This document shows, piece after piece, positions 10,555 through 20,692 of a stretch of 64,000 nucleotides of DNA (position 1 is its first letter; every line of letters begins with the position of its first letter). The notes below the pieces were generated by a model. The model was not told the DNA's origin and searched no databases. It saw only the letters and a program-made list of their open reading frames with translations. Origin of the DNA: Bolinopsis microptera. Its lineage: Eukaryota; Ctenophora; Tentaculata; Lobata; Bolinopsidae. Location of the stretch: NCBI RefSeq assembly GCF_026151205.1, contig NC_087081.1, positions 248,001 to 312,000 on the forward strand, read 5' to 3'. The translations under genes and the position numbers were made by a program.

Positions 10555-11222
10555 TTGCTGGCGCTAAACACAACGTAATATCAACTAAACCGATAAAATG
10601 CCGTTCTAACAATTTTTGCACGTGCACGTGCGTGTAACAACCCTCGTTACCATCGTTACTATGCAATCTTTTGCTTTTTACCTAATAATAATATGCACGT
10701 GGGCGGTCGTACATACATTCTACATACGGAAATAATTCTTTGAATTATAATAATGACTAGAAAGCCTGTGGTAACAGGGATGAAGCTAGTAGTAGTAGTA
10801 TTCTTTGGTAGTCAGTTTTTATCGCATCAAAAAATATCTGTCACAGCCGAAGATACAGCCGATTAACTGCCTAGATTAAAATGTAGCCCGCACTAATAAG
10901 CTAATATAAACACAACGTAATTACTACAAAGCCGATCAAAATCTTTGCACGTGCGCGTTTCAACACCGTTACCATGGTTACTATGCAAATTCTTATTTTT
11001 CACCTAATTTGCACGTGGGCGGTCGTACATACAGAAACAATTTTTTGAATTATAAGTAAGAGACTAGAAAACCCGTGGTCACAGGGAGGAAGCTAATAGT
11101 GTTTTTTGTTAATAAGTTTAAATCGCGTCAAAAAATATCCTACACAACCGAAGATACTCATACAGCCAATAAAAATATTGCTCGCACTAAACACTTAACG
11201 TAATATCAACAAAACAGGAGGT

Positions 11223-11513
11223 CTAGGTGACGGATTGTGTGGGGTCTTTGTTCAAAAGGGTGTAGCTACCTGATGTCAAGTGATCATTAACTTTATTTAT
11301 GTATTGTTCGTGGGTTAACAGTAACACCACAGTGGCGTTGCCCTTATCGGCTGGGAGAAATTTTAATTCAGATTTCTTAGATTTTAATGATTTGAGAGCA
11401 GTCCGTTGTTGCAGTACGTTGTTGGAGTACGTTGTTGGAGTGTAGCACAGTTTACCTACCATACTATAAGTTATATCTTGATGCAAGCTAGTAAGGTATC
11501 TTGATGCAAGCAA
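11223..11513 (-). pseudogene. Penelope-like RT N-terminal fragment, copy 2
   Basis: Nearly the same fragment as at 6171-6464, with ADKGNATVV and YTLLNKDPTQ on the minus strand and a slightly longer N-terminal end. It carries no catalytic core and is part of the duplicated unit. Confidence 0.55.
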
Positions 11514-11679
11514 ACTACAGTGAAATTCTTTTTCGGACTTAAATTTAAATTTATCACAGTAGTTTAACTACACTTAAACTATAGTGAAACGGGGGTCACC
11601 ACGTGATACAATGTATCCTGATACAAGTAAGCAGAAAAAAAGGAATGTTGAGACCAAATATTTTGAGCACAGCTGTCCT

Positions 11680-11718
11680 TATATAGCTGCTTCACTTCCA
11701 GTTCACCAACATTCAGTT
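11680..11718 (+). promoter_or_regulatory. TATA box and initiator of neuropeptide gene 2
   Basis: TATATA at 11680-11685 and TCAGTT at 11713-11718 keep the spacing of the copy-1 promoter, in otherwise nearly identical flanks. Confidence 0.55.
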
Positions 11719-12284
11719 CTCTTTGAGTTGAAGTTCTAATTTGTTTAAGACCATGGGACGATATTTCAACGAATCGTTATTTTTTTCATGACTCTCGCCC
11801 AGACTGTATCAATTTAAGGCACCCGCTCCCTTCTTGGATTTACGATTATTATCGTGAAGAAAATTAGAGTCCGGTATCCAACAAATTTTAGATCTCTATT
11901 AACATGGTTTTTTAGACACCTAAATATGCCGATTTCCGGGTTTTTTCCAGCGTTAAATTTTAGCAGCTGGTTGCTTTTTTCCTTTTCTGCTTCAACAATA
12001 TAAATATAATAGAATAGAATATTTTGATCTAACTTTTGAACGACTTCTGATACGAATGATTTCTCCTTAGAACACGGTGGTATATTTGCTTTATCAGGGC
12101 TTTAACTTTCAGTTTTGTTCCTTTTACCAGGTTTCAGTCTCACGTAACTCCGCATTTAATTTTTTTTAAATCTCATTTTTATCTGATATCGATTGATATT
12201 TGTAAAAAACGTTGAACTATTTAAGTATTGTCATATTCATTACATCCTATTGTTTTAGCCTTAAAAAACACCAGACCCGCAGCA

Positions 12285-13187
12285 ATGACGAAAGTATTCT
12301 GTTTTCTACTAGTGCTAGGACTGATCGCTCTGACTCAGTGTCAGCCTCCAATAAGACGATCAGCTGAACCCCAACAGAACGGTGAACCATTTGTTGATTT
12401 TGGTAAACGATCAGCTGAACCCCAGCAGAACGGTGAACCATTTGTTGATTTTGGAAAACGATCAGCTGAACCCCAGCAGAACGGTGAACCATTTGTTGAT
12501 TTTGGAAAACGATCAGCTGAACCCCAGCAGAACGGTGAACCATTTGTTGATTTTGGAAAACGATCAGCTGAACCCCAGCAGAACGGTGAACCATTTGTTG
12601 ATTTTGGAAAACGATCAGCTGAACCCCAGCAGAACGGTGAACCATTTGTTGATTTTGGAAAACGATCAGCTGAACCCCAGCAGAACGGTGAACCATTTGT
12701 TGATTTTGGAAAACGATCAGCTGAACCCCAGCAGAACGGTGAACCATTTGTTGATTTTGGAAAACGATCAGCTGAACCCCAGCAGAACGGTGAACCATTT
12801 GTTGATTTTGGAAAACGATCAGCTGAACCCCAGCAGAACGGTGAACCATTTGTTGATTTTGGAAAACGATCAGCTGAACCCCAGCAGAACGGTGAACCAT
12901 TTGTTGATTTTGGAAAACGATCAGCTGAACCCCAGCAGAACGGTGAACCATTTGTTGATTTTGGAAAACGATCAGCTGAACCCCAACAGAACGGTGAACC
13001 ATTTGTTGATTTTGGAAAACGATCAGCTGAACCCCAACAGAACGGTGAACCATTTGTTGATTTTGGAAAACGATCAGCTGAACCCCAGCAGAACGGTGAA
13101 CCATTTGTTGATTTTGGAAAACGATCAGCTGAACCCTCAGCAGAGATCGTCGCTGAGCACGCCGCTGAGAGTGCATTCTACGGATAA
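12285..13187 (+). CDS. Amidated neuropeptide precursor, 15-peptide copy
   Basis: A 300-residue paralogue of the precursor at 7422, starting at the same ATG context (AGCAATGACGAAAG). The frame is open further upstream, but the signal peptide and the match to copy 1 place the start at 12285. The signal peptide is identical, then QPPIRR replaces RTPIRR. Fifteen exact copies of SAEPQQNGEPFVDFGKR follow (12357-13121, 51 bp each), so one precursor could yield fifteen identical FVDF-amide peptides. Units differ only at silent sites: CAA for CAG in units 1, 13 and 14, and GGT for GGA in unit 1. The C-terminal peptide SAEPSAEIVAEHAAESAFYG is conserved apart from one Ala to Ser change. Long antisense and frame-shifted ORFs here are repeat artefacts. 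Confidence 0.92.
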   Translation: MTKVFCFLLVLGLIALTQCQPPIRRSAEPQQNGEPFVDFGKRSAEPQQNGEPFVDFGKRSAEPQQNGEPFVDFGKRSAEPQQNGEPFVDFGKRSAEPQQNGEPFVDFGKRSAEPQQNGEPFVDFGKRSAEPQQNGEPFVDFGKRSAEPQQNGEPFVDFGKRSAEPQQNGEPFVDFGKRSAEPQQNGEPFVDFGKRSAEPQQNGEPFVDFGKRSAEPQQNGEPFVDFGKRSAEPQQNGEPFVDFGKRSAEPQQNGEPFVDFGKRSAEPQQNGEPFVDFGKRSAEPSAEIVAEHAAESAFYG

Positions 13188-13420
13188 GTTCCTCAACCAA
13201 TCCCCCGGACTGTTACAAGCACAAGAGTTGTACAACGGTGTTGTCATGGTGACAACAGTGTTGTTGTCATAACGACGACAATATTGTCATAAAACCGACG
13301 ACAGCGCTGTCAACTTTTGTGTGTTTTGGTTTTTACTCCTTTACGGACACGGACATCTCGTAACCACTATATCGTCGTAGCGTTTCTCGGTAGCTCTTAT
13401 GTAAAAACTTTAGATGATGG

Positions 13421-13468
13421 TTCTAGAATGTTCGATAATGTTCTAGAATGTTCGAGAATGTTCTAGAA
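13421..13468. promoter_or_regulatory. Extended heat-shock-element array, copy 2
   Basis: The array is the same ten-module TTC/GAA ladder as at 7999-8046, including the single TAA module. It lies about 235 bp after the neuropeptide-2 stop. Confidence 0.75.
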
Positions 13469-13866
13469 CTTCAGTAGATGACAGTGCAGATTGTGCTTGT
13501 TGTGGTTTGTAGCTTAATTAGACAGTTTGATGTTTTAAACAAGAAAATAATATGTTTTAGAGTTATGATGTACTGAAGTTCGCCCTGATTTCCCCTGATC
13601 TTGCATTAACTTTTAATATATCGCTTTTCATTTTGTCTCCTCTAATTTTAAAACAATTCTGTCCAACTGGTTTAAAAATCAGAATGGGATCAGAATCATA
13701 AATTGGTTATTCAAATTTCATGAAATTAGACTGAAAATAATACCTGGGTACAGGAACACATGGGGAAGCCAGTGGAACATCGTTGGGAATTCTAAGGAAC
13801 ATAACCTTAAAGGTAAGGCTATTTAAGATGTAAAGACTTAATAAATATGGTCTCTATAAAGTGTAC

Positions 13867-14055
13867 CTGGACATTGTTGAGTAGAACAAGCTTCTGTAAC
13901 CACTCCACCCTGATCCCCACCACAATCAGCTCCACCAAGTGCAGGGACAGGATCAGTGCAAGTTCTGGTTTTGTACCGTGTTCCTCCACCACATGTTACT
14001 GTGCACACTGACCAGTCTGTCCACCCGGTCCACCCACCATTAACTAAATCGGTTA
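13867..14055 (-). CDS. TSP1-domain exon (exon 3 of a type II membrane protein gene)
   Basis: A 63-codon exon between acceptor AACAG (14060-14056) and donor CAG|GTACAC (13867/13866), phase 1 on both sides. It encodes a complete thrombospondin type-1 repeat: WTGWTDWSVCTVTCGGGTRY, the paired Trp residues and the C-x-x-T-C-G-G-G motif. The later Cys residues are in TRTC, GADCGG, EAC and QQC, six in all. The Trp residues are candidate C-mannosylation sites and the CTVTCGG Thr an O-fucosylation site by family knowledge. Joined to the upstream TM exon it places the TSP1 domain outside the cell. If the donor is not used, the frame reads ten more residues and stops at 13838. The next exon was not found. 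Confidence 0.8.
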
Positions 14056-14226
14056 CTGTTACAATAATGTAACTGAAATACAACCACTTAATCGGTTACT
14101 GTTACAATAATGTTACTGAAATACAACCACGATTTGGTATGATATGGAAGCATGTATAGTAGGGTGACCTGGAATTAACTGAATTTGTAGACTGATTTTC
14201 GACGAATGTGCTAGATTTAAACTTAC

Positions 14227-14301
14227 CCCTTACTGCGAAGATTATCACAAGAGTTATAGCTGCAATTTTAACTGCTACTAGAATCAACCAAAACGTCCAA
14301 C
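14227..14301 (-). CDS. Transmembrane exon (exon 2) of the TSP1 protein
   Basis: A 75-nt exon, acceptor TTTTTCAG|G and donor GGG|GTAAGT, phase 1 at each end. Spliced to either upstream exon it reads GWTFWLILVAVKIAAITLVI then IFAVR, a single strongly hydrophobic helix. There is no signal peptide upstream, so the helix probably acts as a signal anchor (type II topology, N-terminus in the cytoplasm, TSP1 outside). Confidence 0.75.
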
Positions 14302-14420
14302 CTGAAAAATTTTATTGTGAAACTCGATGCTGATCGTTTCATATGGTACTAAACTCCGAATTTATTTATAAGACAAAAATGTTAAGATTAGGACATTCGG
14401 TCAATAATAGTAATACGAAC

Positions 14421-14577
14421 CAGCTAAAGTACGTATAGGACATTTAAAGATTGAATGATAATCTGCAGCTAATTCTTGGAACCCTCTTTCTTCACCAACG
14501 GTAGAAGATACAACAGTCTCACGACCATTAGCTTCAGCATCATGAACATCTTCAATTTTATTAAAGCGATCAAACAT
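14421..14577 (-). CDS. Proximal alternative first exon (exon 1b) of the TSP1 protein
   Basis: The ATG at 14577-14575 opens 52 codons, ending phase 1 at donor GCTG|GTTCGT. The tail is acidic (DVHDAEANGRE) and finishes HSIFKCPIRTLAG just before the membrane exon. The distal exon 1a ends in the closely similar RSILKCPPRTLSG with the same phase. They are therefore duplicated, mutually exclusive starts of one gene, or two tandem paralogues sharing downstream exons. Confidence 0.65.
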
Positions 14578-15143
14578 GATAACAATTGTTGAGACCACAC
14601 ATAGTCATAGTACGAGTGTTCGAAAGAAAAGAATTGAAACAAAGAAAAAATCGAAGATAATTATCCATTTTTGATTTTAGATACACAATCTCGGTGATAT
14701 CGTGCTTGTATTATAGTTGTATTATATTATGCTTGTGAATGTTAGCACTTGTAAATCTTTTAACTCTGGATAAAACAGTAATTCTCTCGGGGAGATGATT
14801 CACTTAAAGAAATTAGTTGCTTGGAGATCAAAGGCTTAAAACACTTTAAATTGGGTATGTATAATTTAAATTTATATGGTATAAAAAATGATATGTATAA
14901 AGTCTACAATGGGAAGAAGGGTAAAAACGTGTTCAATAAAAAAGTAAACAATTTAATAAATTTCCATATAATTATATATATATAGTCTCAAGTCTATTGT
15001 GGGTGGCTATTTGTAAAGTCTCAAGTGGTACACGTAAGTATCACGGTGGTTGATTAAATTATGAAAAGTGAAAACGACGGACAAAAACAAATGACTGTTA
15101 TTAACAACGCTGCAGAGAATAAGCTTATAGTATGACAACAAAC

Positions 15144-15396
15144 CTGATAATGTACGAGGTGGACATTTTAAAATAGAGCGACACCACCCAGTCTCTTCAG
15201 CAACTTTAGTTTGCTGACCATCGTCTACTGTTACTGTTACATTTTCATTAGGTTGTCCATCATTGTCGGACAAATCAGGCGGTGGTTCACCGTTTAGTGC
15301 ATTAGAACCTGGAGCTTCGAGTTGTTGAAAATCATCAGCTGCAACATTCACAATCACATTTTGCGATTCACATTCGTTATTCGGAGTGACCTCCAT
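15144..15396 (-). CDS. Distal alternative first exon (exon 1a) of the TSP1 protein
   Basis: From MEVTPNNECES (ATG 15396-15394) the frame gives 84 codons of acidic, Pro/Asn-rich sequence. It ends RSILKCPPRTLSG and donor CAG|GTTTGT in phase 1, which fits exon 2 exactly. The frame stays open upstream to a candidate acceptor near 15466 (TTCTTCAGGCAG), so more N-terminal coding sequence may exist. No TM exon of its own was found between 15.1 and 14.6 kb. Confidence 0.6.
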
Positions 15397-15479
15397 AGCA
15401 CTTGTAATACAAGTGCTGTATTCAAGTGTTGTATTTGTTGCGGAAAACGATTTGCTCAGCTGCACTGCCTGAAGAACAG

Positions 15480-16401
15480 TTCATAAGTAAGCTGTCCTAA
15501 TTAAACCAATTAGCAAAATAGTTCAACTAACAATATAGTGCTCAATTAACAAAACAATCACAACTGGCAACAGCAGACTTTACCTTAATGTTAATGATGA
15601 TAAACAATGCAAATACCCAGCGCAATAATGTGTAAGTAAACTGTGTATAAATTCTCCCTCACAGAGATTCTCCGTGTAACAATATGATCGGTTTCGTACG
15701 TGACCCAGTATAAGTGTAACTCTACACTCAGAAGTAAGAATGTTTAGTTAAGTAATCATATAAAGAAAAGTACTAGGAACTTGTTTTGAACGAGTGTGCT
15801 GTTTGTGGACATATAAGAATATATATATTAATGCTTTTCATGCAAACAAGTTAAAACAAATTCTTTATGTCGTGCATCCTGGGTTTGGACAGGATATGCC
15901 CGCTTAAAATACTTCCATCGCGTTACATTACATAATTCTCAAAAAATGTAATAGATTTGTAGTATTGTAATTAGTTTATATATATTATATTCGTCACTTC
16001 TGATCGCGACAATACAAACAGTTTAAAACCAACAATTTTGACAAAGCCACAACTCAGCTTCCCAACAACCGATTTGCAGAATTCAAAAAGGGAGATTTTT
16101 AAAAGAAATTGCTGAATTTTGGTTGCTCGGTAAGAATTTTGCCAATTTCTGCTCTTGCGCATACATGCATGCATTGCCACTGCACATTGGCAGACCCCGA
16201 AATAAGGGGTTTTGTCGCGATCCTTTGAATTTGACAATATTTATGACGGAGCACATTTTTATTGTAACCTCATGGTGAATTTAGGTCCAACTTAATATTG
16301 AAATCAACCCAACTTTGAAACGAGATTTCTTTGCAGTTCAAAAACTATTTTCAGCGAAATTTGGAGGGAAGCAAGACCAATTGAAAATAATGTATTCGTT
16401 A
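15480..16401. other. Intergenic, no gene seen
   Basis: About 0.9 kb of AT-rich sequence upstream of the TSP1 gene. It should contain that gene's promoter, but I see no convincing TATA/initiator pair on the minus strand. The small ORFs have no recognisable features. Confidence 0.4.
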
Positions 16402-16585
16402 TCTTATTATATTAATATATAATAATAAAGCGAGACGATAGTTATCCGTGCCATTTTACTGACACCACGGCATCAACTTTAACGCGACTTTCCGCAAAAA
16501 CTGTAAAAGATATACAACTGAAACTTTTTTGACTGGGTCAAATGCTTTAATGGCCTCCAAATCAGCATGAACAAATAAAAAATTG

Positions 16586-19466
16586 GGTATATGACACAAG
16601 GGCGGAAGACGCGTGGGCGGAGGTCGCGTAGGCGGAAGACTTGAGGGCGGAGGACGCAAGGGCGGAAGTTTCCTAAAAGGTTGGACACGAGGGCGGAGGT
16701 CGCGAGGGCGGAGGTCGATCCCATGATTTGGGCGGAAGACTCGTAAAACGATCACATGTCCTAAATGCTCGACTGGTAATACTACAAAACCGGAAACATC
16801 ACACAACGTACTTCAAATTGTATAAATTATATAAGTTATATTCAATCAAAGTTATATTCAATCATTTTAGTGGTACTGATTTCGAATTCTTTGTAACTTT
16901 ACAAACAAAATACACAGGGTTATACTTATAGAGAACGCTTAACGGTAATATAAATCACAATGTAATCAATCAATTTTGTCAAACCCGAATAGAATAATAT
17001 CACAATAACATAAACATTTCACATAGCACAACATCATCCTCGTACGAATGGTAGTTCTGAACTATGCTGAAGATTCTTCTATCCTTGTCGCTATTGGCCT
17101 TCCTCCTCTTAGGCTGCTGCTTCTTCAAGCGAATTCGCTAAGGTCTTCTTGTCTGTCGAGGACTGTTCCATCTGGACTAGGAGATTCTGACGTTGTGACT
17201 CAAGTTGTTCGTTTCACTGTGCAATCTTTTCGTGTGAAAACTGTTGATCATATCCCAGAAGCCCTTGTGTCATGTGACTCAAACTATCGAATCGAGTCAC
17301 GTGATACATAACTTCGACTCACGTCATGAATCACCATGGTCATGATCTCATATAACACAACGGTATGTGAGGACATCACAACATCACGAGCGATCTGGGA
17401 TCTGATCTGGCATCTGTAAACTGATCTGGGATATGATCAACTGTTTTCACACGAAGAGATTGCACAGTGAAACGAACAACTTGAGTCACAACGTAGACGA
17501 CTCGAGAGACAACTAGTATATTTAAGACCGATGTTGGGAATAGAAGTATCTTATTATTTAGTTCCAGCTACATCTCAACTACTACAATAACAACCATGTA
17601 CGATGAGGATACAGTAAAGATTATCAGAGGAAGGACTCCTACCAGTCAGAATCTCCTACACGGTGGTTTCCGCTACTCTAAGGATGGAAAGCTTACCACC
17701 GATGGACGCCAAGCCTGGAGATGTGTGAGGAAGAAAGACTGTTGCCGTGGTCGTCTGTATACCCTGAACGAATCCTTGGTGAAAGTGACACAGATACATA
17801 ACCACGACGCTGATATCGCTGACTGTGAATTGAAAGAAGTCCTCGCTAAAGTCCAGGATCTGGCTGCTACGACGATGACTACTAACCACAACATCGTTTG
17901 CTCCGTTACTGGTCCCATGTCTCAGGATGCACGTGCCCGCCTCCCCAACGAACAAGCGGTGAAGAAGAGGGCACAGAGAGCCCGCTGATACGGAAACCCT
18001 AGACCTAGAGCGCCTACATCCCTCGCAACTGGAAGAGGACGACTGCAGATCCCTCTCCGGTGAACCTATGCTTCAATACGACAACAACCTGGACGATCGA
18101 CGTGTCATCATCTTCGCAACAAAAAACAACCTGACAGCCCTAGAGCAGAGCAGCAGCTGGTATATCGACGCAACCTTCTCATCCTCACCGCAGCGGTTCT
18201 ATCAGTTACTGACTGTCCACGCGGAGATGGTGAACTTCACGGAGGATTCAACCTGGTGCTTCCCTTGCGTCTACATTCTCCTGACCCACAAGGACACTCC
18301 CATCTACATGGAAGCGTTCGGCGCCCTCAAAAACCTTGGTTCCTTTTCTCCAGACCGAATCATGGTGGACTTTGAGCTCGCCCTGAGGAACGCCCTATCG
18401 TCTACATTCGAGTCAGCCCAAGTGGATGGGTGCTTCTTTCATATCTGCCAGGCTGTCATGAGAGCTGTCGGGAGGCTTGGATACAAGGAGGAGTATGAAA
18501 AAGTCCTGACAGATCCCTCATCTGGCCAGAAGAACTACACCCCTACACGAATCTGGATACGGAGACTGATGCTCCTAGCCTTTATCCCCACCGAGGACGT
18601 CATCGAAGCGTTTTTCAGAATCCTGGATGATATACCGATAGGCCTCGACATTGACGATCTCCTGGCATACTTCCAGACCACTTGGATCCAGGGACTAACG
18701 ACTGCCTCCGGCACCGGACGAGCTAAATTCCCTCCGTCCACGTGGAATGCCTATGAACGCAGCCACTTCAACATGAACCGGACAAACAACGTGGTGGAGT
18801 CCTGGAACAAGAAGTTCTCTGCTCTAGTCGGACACGCAAACCCGACCATCTACAATTTCATTGCAGCAGTCCAGATGGAACAGTCCTCGACAGACAAGAA
18901 GATCTTAGCGAATTCGCTTGGAGAGCAGCCGCCTAAGAGGAAGAAGGCCAACAGCGACAAGGATAGAAGAAACCTCAGCATAGTTCAGAACTACCATTCG
19001 TACGAGGATGATGTTTTAACCTATATTGATTTGCTAAAGAGTGCTATGTGAAATGTTTATGTTATTGCATGATATTATTCTATTCGGGTTTTGACAAAAT
19101 TGATTGATTACATTGTGATTTATATTACCTTTAAGCGTTCTCTATAACCCTGTGTATTTTGTTTTTAAAGTTACAAAGAATTCGAAATCAGTACCACTAA
19201 AATGATTGAATATAACTTATATAATTTATACAATTTGAAGTACGTTGTGTGATGTTTCAGGTTTTGTAGTATTACCAGTCGAGCATTTAGGACATGTGAT
19301 CGTTTTACGAGACTTCCGCCCAAATCATGGGATCGACCTCCGCCCTCGCGACCTCCGCCCTCGTGTCCAACCTTTTAGGAAACTTCCGCCCTTGCGTCCT
19401 CCGCCCTCAAGTCTTCCGCCTACGCGACCTCCGCCCACGCGTCTTCCGCCCTCCTGACTGGTTCCC
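16586..19466 (+). mobile_element. FLYWCH-MULE DNA transposon, near-complete
   Basis: A 2.88-kb element with ends GGG...CCC and a 9-bp target-site duplication AAAAAATTG (16577-16585 and 19467-19475). The duplication size is typical of Mutator-like elements. Long terminal inverted repeats cover 16586-17178 and 18868-19466. The outer part of each TIR is a cluster of GGCGGAAG/GGCGGAGG motifs. The inner part of the left TIR is an inverted copy of the 3' end of the transposase gene. A second inverted pair (about 17189-17259 and 17429-17499) precedes the gene. The Pro/Arg-rich ORFs in both TIRs are artefacts of the GC-rich motif. Confidence 0.85.
17596..19051 (+). pseudogene. FLYWCH zinc-finger MULE transposase, one frameshift
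   Basis: The ATG at 17596 opens 130 residues with a FLYWCH-type zinc finger: GGFRYSKDG..AWRCVRKKDCCRGRLYT...IHNHD, with the W-R-C, C-x-G-R and H-N-H residues. A one-base shift near 17960-17990 moves the frame to ADTETLDLERLHPS and on through 18068-19051. That part is a MULE DDE domain: first Asp in WYIDATF, second in IMVDFE, then the C-x-x-H of CFFHICQ and Glu in NNVVESW. A TATA-like TATTTAAG lies near 17518. Without the shift the protein would be about 485 residues, a normal length. The element is otherwise well preserved, so loss of function is recent, or the shift is a sequencing error. Confidence 0.85.
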
Positions 19467-19607
19467 AAAAAATTGGCCAAGGAATAGTGATTTTAGAGCC
19501 CAAAATTTGGACCCCAAGTGGTGTCAAAAACGCGAATTAAATAGGTAATAATTATTTTAGTCTCTTGAGTCTTGACACCACTTTAGGGTTATACGGGTTC
19601 CTGCTAG

Positions 19608-20290
19608 TATTTATAATATAAACTGATAACATCCATCTCACAGTCACAGTCAGAGACGCGATGATTTTTCCATATTTATAGGTCGAATATTGTGCACCCC
19701 TTTATTTATAATTATATATAATAATTAGGAAGTTGGTATAATTTCTCCGTTCTCGGGTTTGCTAAATCACCAATCAGTTTACACTAGAACTTCGAGATGT
19801 TTCTACTTTAGTCAGTTAGTTGATGATTCATGATGGTATGAAACCAAATGGAGGTACTGGAAGTCAAAATGCCAAAGAAAATTGAAAAATCATATTGTCG
19901 AATTTTCTGTTCCATTTTCAGTTTTTGAAGATGAAATTTCCAGGATCGAAATTTTATAGTTTTAATGGACGGACTTGCAAGACCTCTTTGTCTTGCATGT
20001 CCCAGGAACGATCATATAGTTTAAAGTTTATGGCAGGATCACTGCCGAAAGCTGCATCCTGTCCAAAATTCTGTTAGCAGATGAGTATTAATGGCGAACA
20101 TTTTGCCGTATAAGGCGAACATTTTTTGAAGATTTTGCTTGTGCAAAAGGGCTAGCGCCTAGCTGATCAATTTGGAACTAGAGATCATTTTCAAACACAG
20201 TTTTAAGAACGATTAAAATAATACGGTTCAGTTTTAATACTTTCAACACTACTATATAACAAATAAAAAAATAAAAAAAATTTAGGCATG
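19608..20290. other. No gene seen; short dispersed repeat
   Basis: AT-rich. The 34 bp around 20232-20265 (TTTTAATACTTTCAACACTA and following) recur at 62490-62523 inside an intron, so this is part of a dispersed repeat. Confidence 0.5.
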
Positions 20291-20692
20291 TACAATGGCA
20301 TGACAGGCTAGGAAGTACAGCCGATCTCCTGGTATGCGGGTGCGCTGGGGTTCCTGAAGTTCGCCTCCTGAGTTAGGCTCCTCTCGCCCAGTGCTTGCAC
20401 TGGGCAACAACACCTTAAACACGATGTAAGTTTCTCTTTTACTTCTTTCTCAATGATAGCTTATTTTGAATGTGAATTTTTACATCTCTGATATTGCCCC
20501 TCTTATCCTTACTCTAGCTATATTTTCACTGGCAAATTTAACTTTACTCCCGACCAGCAGTTTCATTACACATTTTCTCGTGCCATTTTCCTTCCAGGTC
20601 GTGTTTAGTGTTGTGGGAGGTTGCCTACTCTGAGGTGTTACGGATGGTTCCCTGGCAAACTTTGCTGCCAGACTCGACAATCTCTGACAACA

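Larger units (their letters stand above)
10555..13740 (+). repeat. Duplicated unit, copy 2
   Basis: This is the second copy of the unit at 5551. It ends abruptly at 13740 (GACTGAAAATAA), where copy 1 continues with TTTTTTTCTAC. Everything to the right belongs to the TSP1 gene region, so 13740 is a rearrangement junction. Confidence 0.85.
16402..19607 (+). mobile_element. Helitron-like non-autonomous element, copy 1, split by a MULE
   Basis: The left part (16402-16585) and right part (19467-19607) together match the compact element at 37699-38021. The element starts A|TCTTAYTATATT and ends TGCTAG|T. It thus has a 5' TC, a 3' CTAG and insertion between A and T, the Helitron signature. A subterminal inverted pair, AGTGGTGTCAA and TTGACACCACT, can form a hairpin before the 3' end. 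There is no Rep/helicase coding. Confidence 0.65.

Noticed and set aside
12247-13272. Long antisense and frame-shifted ORFs over the neuropeptide array (also 7357-7848)
   Set aside because: The 51-bp period is a multiple of three, so all frames stay open. Only one frame has a signal peptide and K-R/amidation sites.
16456-16806. Pro/Arg-rich ORF shared with 19245-19457
   Set aside because: Both are translations of GGCGGA-type motifs in the MULE terminal repeats.
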